A stretch of 64,000 nucleotides of DNA from Natronomonas halophila (GTDB lineage: Archaea; Halobacteriota; Halobacteria; Halobacteriales; Haloarculaceae). Both the position numbers and the translations under genes were made by a program. Numbering within the stretch: the first letter of the stretch is position 1; each line of letters starts with the position of its first letter. The notes below the pieces were generated by a model. That model made no database searches. It was not told the DNA's origin and saw nothing but the letters and a program-made list of their open reading frames with translations. The stretch lies in contig NZ_CP058334.1 of NCBI RefSeq assembly GCF_013391085.1, forward strand, positions 1-64,000. Reading direction: 5' to 3'. Positions 1 through 8,666 of this stretch are shown here, one piece after another.

Positions 1-42
1 GTGTTCGGTTACGCTTTTGCCGACGCCGGGCAACGACGAGGT

Positions 43-1035
43 ATGACCACTTCGAGCGCTCCCGGGAAGGTCTACCTCTTCGGCGAGCACGCGGTCGTGT
101 ACGGCGAGCCGGCCGTCCCCTGCGCTATCGAGCGGCGGGCACGCGTTACGGTCGAGGAACGCGACGATGACCGTGTCCGCGTCGACGCCGACGAACTCAC
201 GCTGGACGGCTTCACCGTCATGTGGGGCGGCGAGGACGGCGGCCGCCCGGACGTCAACGTCCCGACGCCGCTGGTCGAGGCCGCGATGGGCTATATCGAT
301 AACGCCCTCGAACAGGCGCGGGACGCCGCTGACGCGCCTAACGCAGGATTCAACATCACCGTCGAAAGCGACATTCCACTGGGTGCCGGCCTCGGGTCGT
401 CGGCAGCCGTCGTCGTTGCCGGCATCGACGCCGCGACCCGCGAACTCGGTGTCGAACTCGACCCGATAGAAATCGCCGACCGAGCCTATCAGGTCGAACA
501 CGAGGTGCAGGACGGGCAGGCATCCCGCGCCGACACCTTCTGCTCGGCGATGGGGGGCGTCGTTCGCGTCCAAGGCGACGACTGTCGCGTTATCGAGGGG
601 GTCTCGAATCTGCCGTTCGTCGTCGGCTACGATGGCGGCTCCGGGGATACCGGCGAACTCGTCGCTGGCGTCCGGGAGTTGAAGGAAACCTACGGGTTCG
701 CCGAGGACACGGTCGAAGCTATCGGTGATGTCGTCCGCAACGGTGAGGGCGTGCTTCGTGAGGACGACCTCGAAGAGTTGGGTCGACTAATGAATTTCAA
801 CCACGGCCTGCTTTCGGCTCTCGGCGTCTCCGGACGGAAGTTGGATTCGATGGTCTGGACGGCCCGGGAAGCCGGTGCCCTCGGCGCGAAACTCACCGGG
901 GCCGGCGGCGGCGGGTGTATCGTCGCGCTGGACCGCACCGAACAGACCAGAACGGCGCTCGAATACACGCCCGGGTGTGAAGACGCGTTCCGCGCGGAAC
1001 TCGACACGGACGGTGTCCGGGTGGAATCCGAATGA
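43..1035 (+). CDS. mvk: mevalonate kinase
   Basis: Phosphorylates mevalonate with ATP in the cytoplasmic isoprenoid (archaeal lipid) pathway. It is a GHMP-kinase family protein of about 330 aa, normal for archaeal mevalonate kinases. Visible motifs are APGKVYLFGEH at residues 6-16, the glycine-rich ATP loop GLGSSAA at 116-122, and the C-terminal LTGAGGGGC at 284-292. I chose the ATG 42 nt inside the longer frame because homologues begin with this APGK segment and the upstream codons are not conserved-looking. Its stop overlaps the start of the kinase gene behind it (ATGA), so the two are translationally coupled. The gene lies at the window edge, so its promoter is mostly outside. Identification is secure. 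Confidence 0.95.
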   Translation: MTTSSAPGKVYLFGEHAVVYGEPAVPCAIERRARVTVEERDDDRVRVDADELTLDGFTVMWGGEDGGRPDVNVPTPLVEAAMGYIDNALEQARDAADAPNAGFNITVESDIPLGAGLGSSAAVVVAGIDAATRELGVELDPIEIADRAYQVEHEVQDGQASRADTFCSAMGGVVRVQGDDCRVIEGVSNLPFVVGYDGGSGDTGELVAGVRELKETYGFAEDTVEAIGDVVRNGEGVLREDDLEELGRLMNFNHGLLSALGVSGRKLDSMVWTAREAGALGAKLTGAGGGGCIVALDRTEQTRTALEYTPGCEDAFRAELDTDGVRVESE

Positions 1036-1763
1036 CGACGGTGCTGAAACTCGGCGGTAGCGTCGTTACCGAGAAGGACGAACCGGAGACGGTCGACCGC
1101 GAGAACCTGCGCCGTGCGGCCGATGCTCTTGCAAAATCCGACGAGGAGTTGGTCGTCATCCACGGCGGCGGGAGTTTCGGCCACCACCACGCCGCCGAAC
1201 ACGGCGTCTCGACGACGGATGGGACCCACGACACCGAAGCCGTCCGGGCGATTCACGGCGCGATGAAGGACCTGAACGAAGCGGTCGTGGACGCGCTCGC
1301 GGTGGCCGGCGTTTCGGCTGTTCCTGTCCATCCTTTTTCGGCAGCCAGCCGTAATTCGGCAGGTGACCTTTCCCTACCTACCGACCAACTGGCGACGATG
1401 CTCGACGAGGGATTCACCCCCGTTCTTCACGGCGATGTCGTCGTTCACGAAACCGCTGGCGCGACCATTCTCTCGGGCGACGAACTCGTCGTCGCACTGG
1501 CCGATGCGCTCGATGCGGACCGTGTCGGCGTCTGCTCGGCGGTGCCTGGCGTCTACGATGCCGACGAGAACGTCATCGACCGCATCGACGCCTTCGGTGA
1601 CGTCGCCGATGCGCTCGGTGGTAGCGACGCGACCGACGTGACTGGCGGGATGGCCGCCAAAGTCCGAGAACTCCTCGGTCTCGCTGCGCCCGCCTACGTG
1701 TTCGATATCGACGGCCTCGACGAGTTCATCGCCGGTGAACACCCCGGTACGCGAATCGACTGA
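1032..1763 (+). CDS. ipk: isopentenyl phosphate kinase
   Basis: Converts isopentenyl phosphate to isopentenyl diphosphate, the last phosphorylation of the modified archaeal mevalonate pathway, in which decarboxylation precedes the second phosphorylation. It is an amino-acid-kinase fold protein of 243 aa. The N-terminal KLGGS (residues 6-10) is the phosphate-binding loop. GGGSFGH at 45-51 carries the histidine characteristic of isopentenyl phosphate kinases, which separates them from other members of the fold. The start overlaps the mevalonate kinase stop by 4 nt, so the pair forms an operon for consecutive parts of one pathway. A T-run (TTTTTATA) follows the stop and may terminate the transcript. 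Confidence 0.95.
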   Translation: MTTVLKLGGSVVTEKDEPETVDRENLRRAADALAKSDEELVVIHGGGSFGHHHAAEHGVSTTDGTHDTEAVRAIHGAMKDLNEAVVDALAVAGVSAVPVHPFSAASRNSAGDLSLPTDQLATMLDEGFTPVLHGDVVVHETAGATILSGDELVVALADALDADRVGVCSAVPGVYDADENVIDRIDAFGDVADALGGSDATDVTGGMAAKVRELLGLAAPAYVFDIDGLDEFIAGEHPGTRID

Positions 1764-1880
1764 GTCTTTTTATACCAGGGCGCGGGCAGACGCCCCGTGC
1801 TCGACTGAGCCACTCCGGCGCGCACAGCGGGTGTGCGACAGGACGCGTCGGAGGCCGCGGAGTGTCTGTCGCCTGCTTGC

Positions 1881-3383
1881 CTACTCGCCGACCTGCTCGG
1901 CTAACGCCGTCTTGTCGATTTTCTGGCTACCCGTTCGCGGGAAGGAATCCACGAAGTGGATTCGGCGGGGCTTCTCGTAGCCGGCGAGACCGTCGTGGTT
2001 CGCACAGAAGGTTTCGACGTAGTCGGCCGACACCGACTCGTCCCCGACGATAGCTGCGGTAACGGCCTCGCCCAGACGTTCGTGCGGCGTCCCGAAGACC
2101 GCAACCGCATCGACGCCGTCCATCTCCGCGAGGACGCTCTCGACGCGGGAGGGAGCGACCTTTTCGCCCCCGGAGAGGACGATATCGTCGAGTCGGTCGA
2201 CGAAATAGAGGATGCCGTCCGCTCGATGGACCACATCGCCAGTCCGGAACCACTCGCCGTCGAACGCGCGGTCGGTTAGCTCCGGTGCCTCCCAGTAGCG
2301 GGGCATGACACTGTCGCCGCGGAGCCACAGCTCCCCGTCCTCACCGTCGGGGACATCCTCGCCGGTATCGGGGTCCACGACACGCGCCTCGATGCTCGGG
2401 ACCGGCTTGCCGAGGGCGCCCTCGTCCCGTGGCGTCTCCGGCGTTCCGGCGACCGTCAGCCCCGCGGCCTCGGTCTGGCCGTAGTAGTTCAGTAGTTCGT
2501 CGACGGCGAAGGCGTCCTCGAACGCATCGAGCGTCGATTCGGTCGCCGGACTGCCGCCGTAGAAGCACATCCGAAGCGACGAGGTATCGTGCTCGCGAGC
2601 GGCGTCGCTATCCAGCGCGTCCACCATCATCGCAGGGACGAGCCCCGTAATCGTCGCATCGGTGGCCTCGACCAGTTGTGCCCACTCCGCGGCGCCCCAG
2701 GCGGGATGGATGACGACCGAGCCGCCGGTAAACAGTCCCATCAGCGTCGCGCCGTGGAAGCCCCCGACGTGGAACAGCGGGACCGAAACGACGGCGGTAT
2801 CGCCGGCCGTCACGTCGTAGGTGGCGATACCGGCGTCGACCTGTGCGCCGACGTTTCGGTGGGTCTGGACGACGCCTTTCGGGTCGCCCGTCGTGCCCGA
2901 CGTGTGCATGACGATGGCCGGTTCGCCGTCCAGTCGTGTCGCTGGCTCCGGCGCGGCGTCGGGGCTGCCGAATACGTCGGCATCGAACCCATCGGTATGG
3001 CCGGCGACGAGTACGTCACCGTATCCAGCCCGTTCGGCGGCATCAGTTGCAGTGCTCGCGAACACCGCGTCGTGGATGACGACCGCGGGGTCGACGTCGG
3101 CAAGCACGTGGGCTACCTCGTCGGGCCCGAAGCGGTAGTTGACCGGCGTGAAGGCACAGCCGGCGCGCCACGCGCCGAGAGCAACCGCGAGAACAGTGGG
3201 GTTGTCGAGCATCAGCGCCGCGACCCTGTCGCCGGGTTCGGTTCGCTCATCGAGGAACGCGGCGACGGCGGCGGCCTGTTCCTGTAACGCCCGGTAGGTG
3301 ATGTCCTCCCCGTCGGGGTCGACGACTGCCGGCCGCTCCGGGCGCGCTCTGGCCTGCTGTGCGAAGCGCTCGTAGAGGTTCAT
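1881..3383 (-). CDS. AMP-forming acyl-CoA ligase (MenE/fatty-acid ligase type)
   Basis: ANL-superfamily adenylating enzyme of about 500 aa, expected to activate a carboxylic acid to its CoA thioester with ATP, releasing AMP and pyrophosphate. The phosphate-binding motif HTSGTTGDPKG, the YYGQTEA motif, the GEWFRTGD motif and the C-terminal lysine motif (SQKIDK) are all present, so it should be active. The substrate cannot be read from sequence; o-succinylbenzoate-CoA ligase (MenE) and medium-chain ligases are the closest-looking types. I prefer the ATG (MNLYERF) to the GTG two codons upstream. It is transcribed away from the MBL-hydrolase gene, with about 85 nt between start codons, and lies among other acyl-CoA genes. 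Confidence 0.85.
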   Translation of the reverse strand: MNLYERFAQQARARPERPAVVDPDGEDITYRALQEQAAAVAAFLDERTEPGDRVAALMLDNPTVLAVALGAWRAGCAFTPVNYRFGPDEVAHVLADVDPAVVIHDAVFASTATDAAERAGYGDVLVAGHTDGFDADVFGSPDAAPEPATRLDGEPAIVMHTSGTTGDPKGVVQTHRNVGAQVDAGIATYDVTAGDTAVVSVPLFHVGGFHGATLMGLFTGGSVVIHPAWGAAEWAQLVEATDATITGLVPAMMVDALDSDAAREHDTSSLRMCFYGGSPATESTLDAFEDAFAVDELLNYYGQTEAAGLTVAGTPETPRDEGALGKPVPSIEARVVDPDTGEDVPDGEDGELWLRGDSVMPRYWEAPELTDRAFDGEWFRTGDVVHRADGILYFVDRLDDIVLSGGEKVAPSRVESVLAEMDGVDAVAVFGTPHERLGEAVTAAIVGDESVSADYVETFCANHDGLAGYEKPRRIHFVDSFPRTGSQKIDKTALAEQVGE

Positions 3384-3468
3384 GCTCACACGCTGGGTAC
3401 CATCCGGTATAAGTGTGGTTCCTGTTGGCAGGGGACGCTTTTTGTGGTCCGACGACGACTACCGGGTG

Positions 3469-4368
3469 ATGGAGTACGAGCGACACGAGTTCACCCAGCC
3501 GCTGTACGGCGGCGTCAACGCCCTTCGTATCGGTGACACGCTCGTCGATACGGGCCACGTCGCACCGGTCTGTCGAGATGAGGTTCGAGAGGCACTTGAT
3601 GGGCGACTTGCGGATATAGACCGGGTGCTGCACACCCATCCGCATATCGACCACGTCGGCGGCTCACAGACCATCGACGCGCTGGCGGACCTCCCGCACA
3701 TCGTTCCGGCGGGTGAACGCGAAATCCTCTACGACTACACCGATTACCTCCGACAGGCTCGCGAGGAGATGACCCGATTACTCGCGGGTTTTCCGGTCGA
3801 CGCGAGTATGTGGGACGCCTACTTCCCGGTACAGTCGTACAACGAGGAACGCATCGATATCGCTCGGGAACTCGGTGATGAGGAGACCGTCGAACTCGGC
3901 GGCTACGAACTCGAAGCCGTCACGACGCCGGGCCACGCAGACCCGCATCTAGCCTTCTGGCACGAGCCCAGCGGCACCCTGTTTTCGGGCGACCTCGTCG
4001 ATTCGGACGGTCGGTTCCAGTACGGGCCGTTGCTGGGAGACGTCGGCGCCTACAAGGAATCGCTCCGGCGAATTCGGGACCTCGACCCGGAGGCCCTCGT
4101 CCCGATGCACGGCCCGGAGATGACCGACCCTGAGTCGCGCATCGAAGCATCGTTGACTGACGCTGAGCGGACTGAAGCTCGCCTGTTGCGGTTCCTCGAG
4201 GGACCGGAGCCGCGGTTCGCACGGGAGTTCGTCATCGAGGAATTGGGTGTCGACGGCCAGCGGACGCCGTTTCTCACGCTCGTGGTTTACGAGTATTTGC
4301 GGCACCTCGAAGAACGGGGAAAAATCGACCTTGCGGTGACCGACGACGGGATTCGCGCGGAGCTATAG
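3469..4368 (+). CDS. MBL-fold metallo-hydrolase with C-terminal winged helix (LACTB2-like)
   Basis: Metallo-beta-lactamase fold protein of 299 aa. The metal-binding motif [11 protein letters not shown] lies near residue 60, further histidines lie in TTPGHADPH and MHGPE, and the C-terminal ~80 residues look like the winged-helix tail (BLACT_WH) of LACTB2-type hydrolases. The family includes thioesterases, glyoxalase II and RNases, so the substrate is open; next to acyl-CoA ligase and dehydrogenase genes a thioester hydrolase is a reasonable guess. The start at ATG (MEYERHEF) is chosen because the upstream in-frame extension overlaps the divergent promoter and is not haloarchaeal in composition. 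Its stop codon overlaps the end of the convergent acyl-CoA dehydrogenase gene by 6 nt. Confidence 0.85.
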   Translation: MEYERHEFTQPLYGGVNALRIGDTLVDTGHVAPVCRDEVREALDGRLADIDRVLHTHPHIDHVGGSQTIDALADLPHIVPAGEREILYDYTDYLRQAREEMTRLLAGFPVDASMWDAYFPVQSYNEERIDIARELGDEETVELGGYELEAVTTPGHADPHLAFWHEPSGTLFSGDLVDSDGRFQYGPLLGDVGAYKESLRRIRDLDPEALVPMHGPEMTDPESRIEASLTDAERTEARLLRFLEGPEPRFAREFVIEELGVDGQRTPFLTLVVYEYLRHLEERGKIDLAVTDDGIRAEL

Positions 4369-5499
4369 GTCGAGTAGTTCCTTCGCGATGATGTTCCGCT
4401 GAATCTCGCTGGCGCCTTCGCCGATTTGGTAGATTTTCGTGTGTCGGTAGTGGCGTTCGACGGGGTAGTCGGTCGTGTAGCCGTTGCCGCCGTGGAGTTG
4501 GATGGCGTCGCTGGCGACCTCTTCGGCGATTTCGCTGGCGTAGAGTTTCGCCATGGAGGCGAGTTTGGTCGGTTTTTCGCCGTCGTCGACGCGCTGGGCC
4601 GCGTCGTAGACGAGGCGACGCGCGAGTTCGACTTTCAGACCCATATCCGCGACCTTGTGCTGGACGGCCTGGAATTTCCGGAGTTCGCGGTCGAACTGTT
4701 CGCGCTGTGTGACGTAGTCGACCGTCTCCTCCAGACACCCCTGTGCGATGCCGAGGGCTTGGGCGGCGATGCCGACCCGTTCTTCCTCGAAGAACTCCAT
4801 CAGTTGGTAGAAACCGGCGTCCTCGTAGCCGACGAGGTTCTCCTCGGGAACGCGCACGTCGTCGTAGCGAATCTGGGCCGTCTCCGAAGCGTTCCAGCCG
4901 AGTTTGTGAATCTCGCTTTCGACCTCGAAGCCGTCGCGGTCGGTCTCGACGATGATGGCGGAGATGCCGCTGTGGCCCTCGTCGCCGGTCCGGCACATCG
5001 TGAGAACGTAATCGGCGATGGTGCCGTGGGTGATGAAGGTCTTGACGCCGTTGATGACGTACTCGTCGCCGTCCTTCTCAGCGGTCGTCTCGATGCCGGC
5101 GGCGTTGGAACCGTGGTTGGGTTCGGTGTTACCGAGCGCGCCGATGAGTTCGCCCTCGGCGACCCCGCGGAGAATCCACTCTTTCTGTTCGTCGGTGCCG
5201 TACTCGCGAATCATCCGAGTGCCGAACTCGGTGCCGATGGCCGCGAGCATCCCCGCGTCGACGCGGCAAATCTCCTCCATGAACAGGCACGTCTCCACCT
5301 GTGAGAGGCCGGCACCGCCGTATTCCTCGGGTAACGTTCCGCCGACGAGGCCGGCATCGACGGCTTCCTCCCAGACTTCCTCGGGCCACTCGCCGGTTTC
5401 CTCGTGGTGTCTGGCGACCGGCGCGATTTCGTTTTCGGCGAACTCGCGGGCGGTCTGTCGGATGGCACGTTCCTCTTCGGAGAACCCGAAATTTACCAT
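4363..5499 (-). CDS. acyl-CoA dehydrogenase (short/branched-chain type)
   Basis: FAD enzyme of 378 aa that oxidises an acyl-CoA to the trans-2-enoyl-CoA, passing electrons to ETF. It shows the three classical domains: N-terminal helical, central beta with TEPNHGSNA, and C-terminal helical with [19 protein letters not shown]. The catalytic base is present as E361 in [10 protein letters not shown], the position used by short-chain acyl-CoA dehydrogenases. A TATA-like element (TTTAAAAT on the minus strand) about 20 nt ahead of the ATG suggests a leaderless mRNA. It is divergent from the acyl-CoA ligase gene at 5606, with inverted-repeat DNA between them, so the pair is probably co-regulated for one acid. 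Confidence 0.92.
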   Translation of the reverse strand: MVNFGFSEEERAIRQTAREFAENEIAPVARHHEETGEWPEEVWEEAVDAGLVGGTLPEEYGGAGLSQVETCLFMEEICRVDAGMLAAIGTEFGTRMIREYGTDEQKEWILRGVAEGELIGALGNTEPNHGSNAAGIETTAEKDGDEYVINGVKTFITHGTIADYVLTMCRTGDEGHSGISAIIVETDRDGFEVESEIHKLGWNASETAQIRYDDVRVPEENLVGYEDAGFYQLMEFFEEERVGIAAQALGIAQGCLEETVDYVTQREQFDRELRKFQAVQHKVADMGLKVELARRLVYDAAQRVDDGEKPTKLASMAKLYASEIAEEVASDAIQLHGGNGYTTDYPVERHYRHTKIYQIGEGASEIQRNIIAKELLDL

Positions 5500-5536
5500 G
5501 AAACTACAAACACATTTTAAAGTTTAGTCGTGCCGG

Positions 5537-5599
5537 TGGTAGTAAATATTGCCGCAGGCTTGCCGGCGTAACACTAATCATCTTTGGGCAGTACTACCA
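5537..5599. promoter_or_regulatory. divergent promoter region with 8-bp inverted repeat
   Basis: Between the acyl-CoA dehydrogenase and ligase genes lie perfect 8-bp arms TGGTAGTA (5537-5544) and TACTACCA (5592-5599). The left arm touches a TATA-like TAAATATT and the right arm lies just before the ligase ATG. This looks like a pair of operator half-sites for a regulator of both genes. The assignment is inferred from position and symmetry only. Confidence 0.4.
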
Positions 5600-5605
5600 T
5601 GCCGC

Positions 5606-7111
5606 ATGAATTTCGCCACCCATGTCGACAAGATCGCTCGGAGCACTCCGGACCGTCTCGCGATGACCGACCACACGCGGGAGGTCACCTACGCGGAGTT
5701 GGCCGGCGAGTCGAACGCCTTCGCGAACGCGCTCGAATCGCTGGACGTCGAGGCCGGCGACCGGGTCGCGCTGTATCTCCCCAACAGTATCGGCTTCATG
5801 ACGGCGTATCTCGGGGCCATGAAACGCGGCGCGATTCCCTTCCCCATCAACATGCGGTTTCAGGGACAGGAAATCGAATACGTGCTGGAGGATTCCGGCG
5901 CCGTCGCGGCGGTCACACACGGGCAGTTCGAGGACGTACTGGCCGGACTCGACGTCCCGTCGCTGGACCACCTCATCGTCGCCGACGGCGAGCGCGGGCA
6001 CAGTTACCGCCAACTCGTCGGCGCGGCGGACACCGATTACGACCCCTATCCCCGCAAGGAGGACGAACTCGCGGAATTGATGTACACCAGCGGGACGACC
6101 GGTCGACCGAAGGGCGTCAAACACACCCACCGGAACCTCGGGACCAACGCCAGCGGCCTCGTGGAGGCGATGGGGTGGTCGACGGATACGACGGCGCTGA
6201 CGGTGTGTCCGCTGTTCCACGTCTCCGGTCTCAACGTCTCGACGACGCCGCTTTTGACCGTCGGCGCGGAGAACCACTTCCTCCCGGAATGGGACCCCGA
6301 CACTGCCCTCCAGACGATGGCCGCCAACGACGTGACCTACGCCTTCTTCATCCCGACGATGGTTATCGACATGCTGGAACGCGACGTCGCATCGTACGAC
6401 CTCTCGTCGCTGGAGTTGCTCGGCGTCGGCGGGTCGCCGATGCCGAAAGAGCGCATCGAAACCGTCGAGGAGACGTTCGGTGTCACGCTGCTGGAGGGGT
6501 ACGGCATGACTGAAACGACGCCGCTTGCGGCCATCAATCGCCCCGACCAGGAGGTTCGGAAAGCGGGAAGCATCGGCCCGCCGGCGACCGAGGTCGTCGA
6601 CGTTCGCATCGAGAACCCGGAAACGGGCGAGGAGGTCGGAACCAACGAGAAGGGCGAGCTGCTGTGGCACGGCGACACCGTGACGCCCGGTTACTTCCGG
6701 ATGCCAGAGAAGAACGAGGAGGCGTTCGTCCAGCGTGAGGGCAAACGCTGGCTCCGGTCGGGCGACATCGCACGCATGGACGAGGACGGCCACCTCTTCG
6801 TCGAGGACCGCATCGACGACATGATAATCACCGGCGGGGAGAACGTCTATCCGCGCGAAATCGAGGACGTACTCTACGAACTCGACGGCGTCGTCGAGGT
6901 TGCGGTCATCGGAACCCCACACGAGCGACTGGGGGAGACTGTCACGGCCGTCGTCGTCGCCGACGGCGACCTCTCGGAAGCCGATGTCGAGGAGCATTGC
7001 CGCGGCCGCCTCACCGACTACAAGGTGCCGCGTCGCATCGAGTTCGCCGAGGAGTTGCCGAAGACGTCCACGCGGAAGATCGACAAGGTGTCGCTCCGCG
7101 AGGAGTTCTGA
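5606..7111 (+). CDS. AMP-forming long/medium-chain acyl-CoA ligase
   Basis: ANL-superfamily CoA ligase of about 501 aa that would activate a fatty or related acid. Motifs are complete: MYTSGTTGRPKG for phosphate binding, GYGMTETTP, WLRSGDIARMDEDG, the hinge VEDRIDDMIITGGENVYP, and the C-terminal catalytic lysine in TSTRKIDK. The ATG was chosen 57 nt inside the open frame because homologues start with a sequence like MNFATHVDKIA and the upstream codons are rich in Arg/Cys, unlike haloarchaeal proteins. It is divergent from an acyl-CoA dehydrogenase and followed by a dienoyl-CoA-reductase-like SDR, so it probably starts a short fatty-acid degradation unit. Confidence 0.9.
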   Translation: MNFATHVDKIARSTPDRLAMTDHTREVTYAELAGESNAFANALESLDVEAGDRVALYLPNSIGFMTAYLGAMKRGAIPFPINMRFQGQEIEYVLEDSGAVAAVTHGQFEDVLAGLDVPSLDHLIVADGERGHSYRQLVGAADTDYDPYPRKEDELAELMYTSGTTGRPKGVKHTHRNLGTNASGLVEAMGWSTDTTALTVCPLFHVSGLNVSTTPLLTVGAENHFLPEWDPDTALQTMAANDVTYAFFIPTMVIDMLERDVASYDLSSLELLGVGGSPMPKERIETVEETFGVTLLEGYGMTETTPLAAINRPDQEVRKAGSIGPPATEVVDVRIENPETGEEVGTNEKGELLWHGDTVTPGYFRMPEKNEEAFVQREGKRWLRSGDIARMDEDGHLFVEDRIDDMIITGGENVYPREIEDVLYELDGVVEVAVIGTPHERLGETVTAVVVADGDLSEADVEEHCRGRLTDYKVPRRIEFAEELPKTSTRKIDKVSLREEF

Positions 7112-7179
7112 TTCCGTCTTCAATCCCCCGGTAGTGAGAGACGACGGATTAATACCGGTTCCCCGAGGGGGTTGTTCTC

Positions 7180-7989
7180 ATGCCGAACGATTGGCCCCAG
7201 ACGCCGGATAGCACCGACATCTACGCCGACGACCTGCTGGAGGGCGAGACCGCCCTGATTACGGGCGGCGGAACGGGAATCGGCGAGGAGATGGCGCTGG
7301 CCTTCGCCGACCACGGCGCCGACGTGGCCGTTGCGTCCCGAAGCATGGAGCATCTCGAACCGGTCGCCGAGAAAATCGAGGAGAAGGGCCAGAACGCCTG
7401 TGCGACCACTGTCGACGTCCGCGACAAGGAGAAAGTCGACGAGATGCGGAATACCGTCCTCGACGAACTGGGCGACATCTCGATTCTGGTCAACAACGCC
7501 GGGGCGAACTTCCTGACGCCGCTGGAGGACCTCTCGGCGAACGGTTGGCGCGCGGTCGTCGGCACGATTCTCGACGGCACCGCCTACTGTACGATGAGCG
7601 TCGGCGACCACATGATAGACAACGGCGGTGGCTCCATCATCTCGATGGGTGCGACCAATTCCGTCCACGGAGCGCCGTTCCACGGCCACTCGGGGGCCGG
7701 CAAGGCCGGCATCCACAACCTGATGCAGACGGTCGCAAGCGAATGGGCGAAATACAACGTCCGCGCGAACACCATCGCGCCGGGTATCATCGAGACGCCC
7801 GGCGTCACCGAGGCGGCCGGTGGTGCGCTCCCCGAGCAGATTCTGGACCACGTCCCCGCGGACCGATTCGGCCAGCCACGGGATTGTGTTCCACTCGCGG
7901 TTTTCCTCGCCTCCGACGCGTCGGCGTACGTGACCGGGAGTTACTATCCGGTCGACGGCGGGCATCTACTGCTGCCGTCACCGTACTGA
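7180..7989 (+). CDS. SDR oxidoreductase, 2,4-dienoyl-CoA reductase-like
   Basis: Short-chain dehydrogenase of 269 aa with the nucleotide-binding GGGTGIG (29-35) and NNAG (105-108). The usual YxxxK active site is altered: K175 is present but the tyrosine position is S171 (HSGAGKAG). That is the pattern of the 2,4-dienoyl-CoA reductase branch, where the classical Tyr is absent and Lys is kept; the ATNSVHG and SEWAKYNVRANTIAPG segments also fit that branch. A role in removing double bases of unsaturated acyl-CoAs, i.e. double bonds that block beta-oxidation, suits the ligase and dehydrogenase next door. An AT-rich TATA-like GATTAATA about 30 nt upstream suggests its own leaderless promoter. The exact substrate is inference. 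Confidence 0.8.
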   Translation: MPNDWPQTPDSTDIYADDLLEGETALITGGGTGIGEEMALAFADHGADVAVASRSMEHLEPVAEKIEEKGQNACATTVDVRDKEKVDEMRNTVLDELGDISILVNNAGANFLTPLEDLSANGWRAVVGTILDGTAYCTMSVGDHMIDNGGGSIISMGATNSVHGAPFHGHSGAGKAGIHNLMQTVASEWAKYNVRANTIAPGIIETPGVTEAAGGALPEQILDHVPADRFGQPRDCVPLAVFLASDASAYVTGSYYPVDGGHLLLPSPY

Positions 7990-8020
7990 ATCGCTTGGGA
8001 GGGATGTGAAGCGGGCTTAT

Positions 8021-8235
8021 GCATCCGTGAGGCGCGCGAAGCGCGCCGAGCGGTCTCCGCGCCGACCGAAGGGAGGCGCGGGACCAAGGGCCGACCGGTT
8101 GCGAGACTCCGACCGAAGGAGGAGTCTCGGTATGCCGAACGGCGAACGAAGTGAGCCGTGAGGCGAGGGAGGCCCGCCGTGTCTTTTTCATCGAAGTTTT
8201 TGCCGGATCGGCTTCTCCGACCCGTGCAAAAAGTT
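8021..8235 (-). repeat. 3'-associated structured repeat, copy 1
   Basis: A GC-rich block of stacked hairpins lying directly after the stop codon of the minus-strand gene at 8238. Read on the minus strand it starts ACTTTTTGCACG, then a stem-loop, then GGCAAAAAC. Further in it has a hairpin whose loop region reads CCTTCGGTCGG inside GCGCC arms, a second hairpin of the same type (GACTCC/GGAGTC arms), and it ends at CGGATGC. The same landmarks occur at 56872-57061 and 59506-59680. Copy 1 is the most diverged of the three. It may act as a transcription terminator or 3' stabiliser. Confidence 0.65.
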
Positions 8236-8237
8236 CG

Positions 8238-8579
8238 TTAGAATTGATAGCGACGTGCGTTGTCGTCCTGCGGCGGGTACTGGTCGGAGACGCCGCCAGC
8301 GGCGCCGGTCATCTCGTCGAAGGTCATCCCCGAGAGGTACTCGTCGTAGGTGACGTCGTAGCCGCTCCGGAGGTGGAAATCGAGATTGCCGGTCTCGACG
8401 GCGGACTGAAAGAGCATGTGGACGGCACGTCGGAGGAGTTCGTCCGTCTCGTCGGGGTCGTAGGCGTTGATGAGCATCGCCAGTTCGTTGCGCGTCTCGG
8501 TGTCGAGGTCGACCGTGAGTTCCTCGCCGAGGTCCGAATACGTCTCCTTGATATCCGCCGAAAGGTCGTCGAGTCCCAT
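8238..8579 (-). CDS. conserved haloarchaeal protein of unknown function, 113 aa
   Basis: A small, strongly acidic soluble protein (MGLDDLSADIKETYSDLG...). It has no signal peptide, membrane segment or cysteine pair, and a predicted helical N-terminal half. The composition (many Asp/Glu, C-terminal QYPPQDD) is typical of a real haloarchaeal cytoplasmic protein rather than a shadow frame. It is divergent from mutY, 87 nt apart, and its stop codon is followed after two bases by the copy 1 structured repeat. I do not recognise a characterised family, so no function is proposed. Confidence 0.75.
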   Translation of the reverse strand: MGLDDLSADIKETYSDLGEELTVDLDTETRNELAMLINAYDPDETDELLRRAVHMLFQSAVETGNLDFHLRSGYDVTYDEYLSGMTFDEMTGAAGGVSDQYPPQDDNARRYQF

Positions 8580-8666
8580 ATCCGTAGTTGGAACTGGACG
8601 GTGGAAGTCCGTTTCGCTCGGGCCGAACCGTCAGGCCCAAGCGCCGTCCGTCGAAACGGGCAGTCG

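Noticed and set aside
1764-1880. Possible tRNA or structured RNA in the GC-rich gap after ipk
   Set aside because: Short hairpins are present but no cloverleaf, anticodon arm or T-loop consensus.
8151-8666. N-terminal extension of MutY by 172 codons
   Set aside because: It runs through the structured repeat and antisense of the 113-aa gene; the family start is the internal ATG at 8667.
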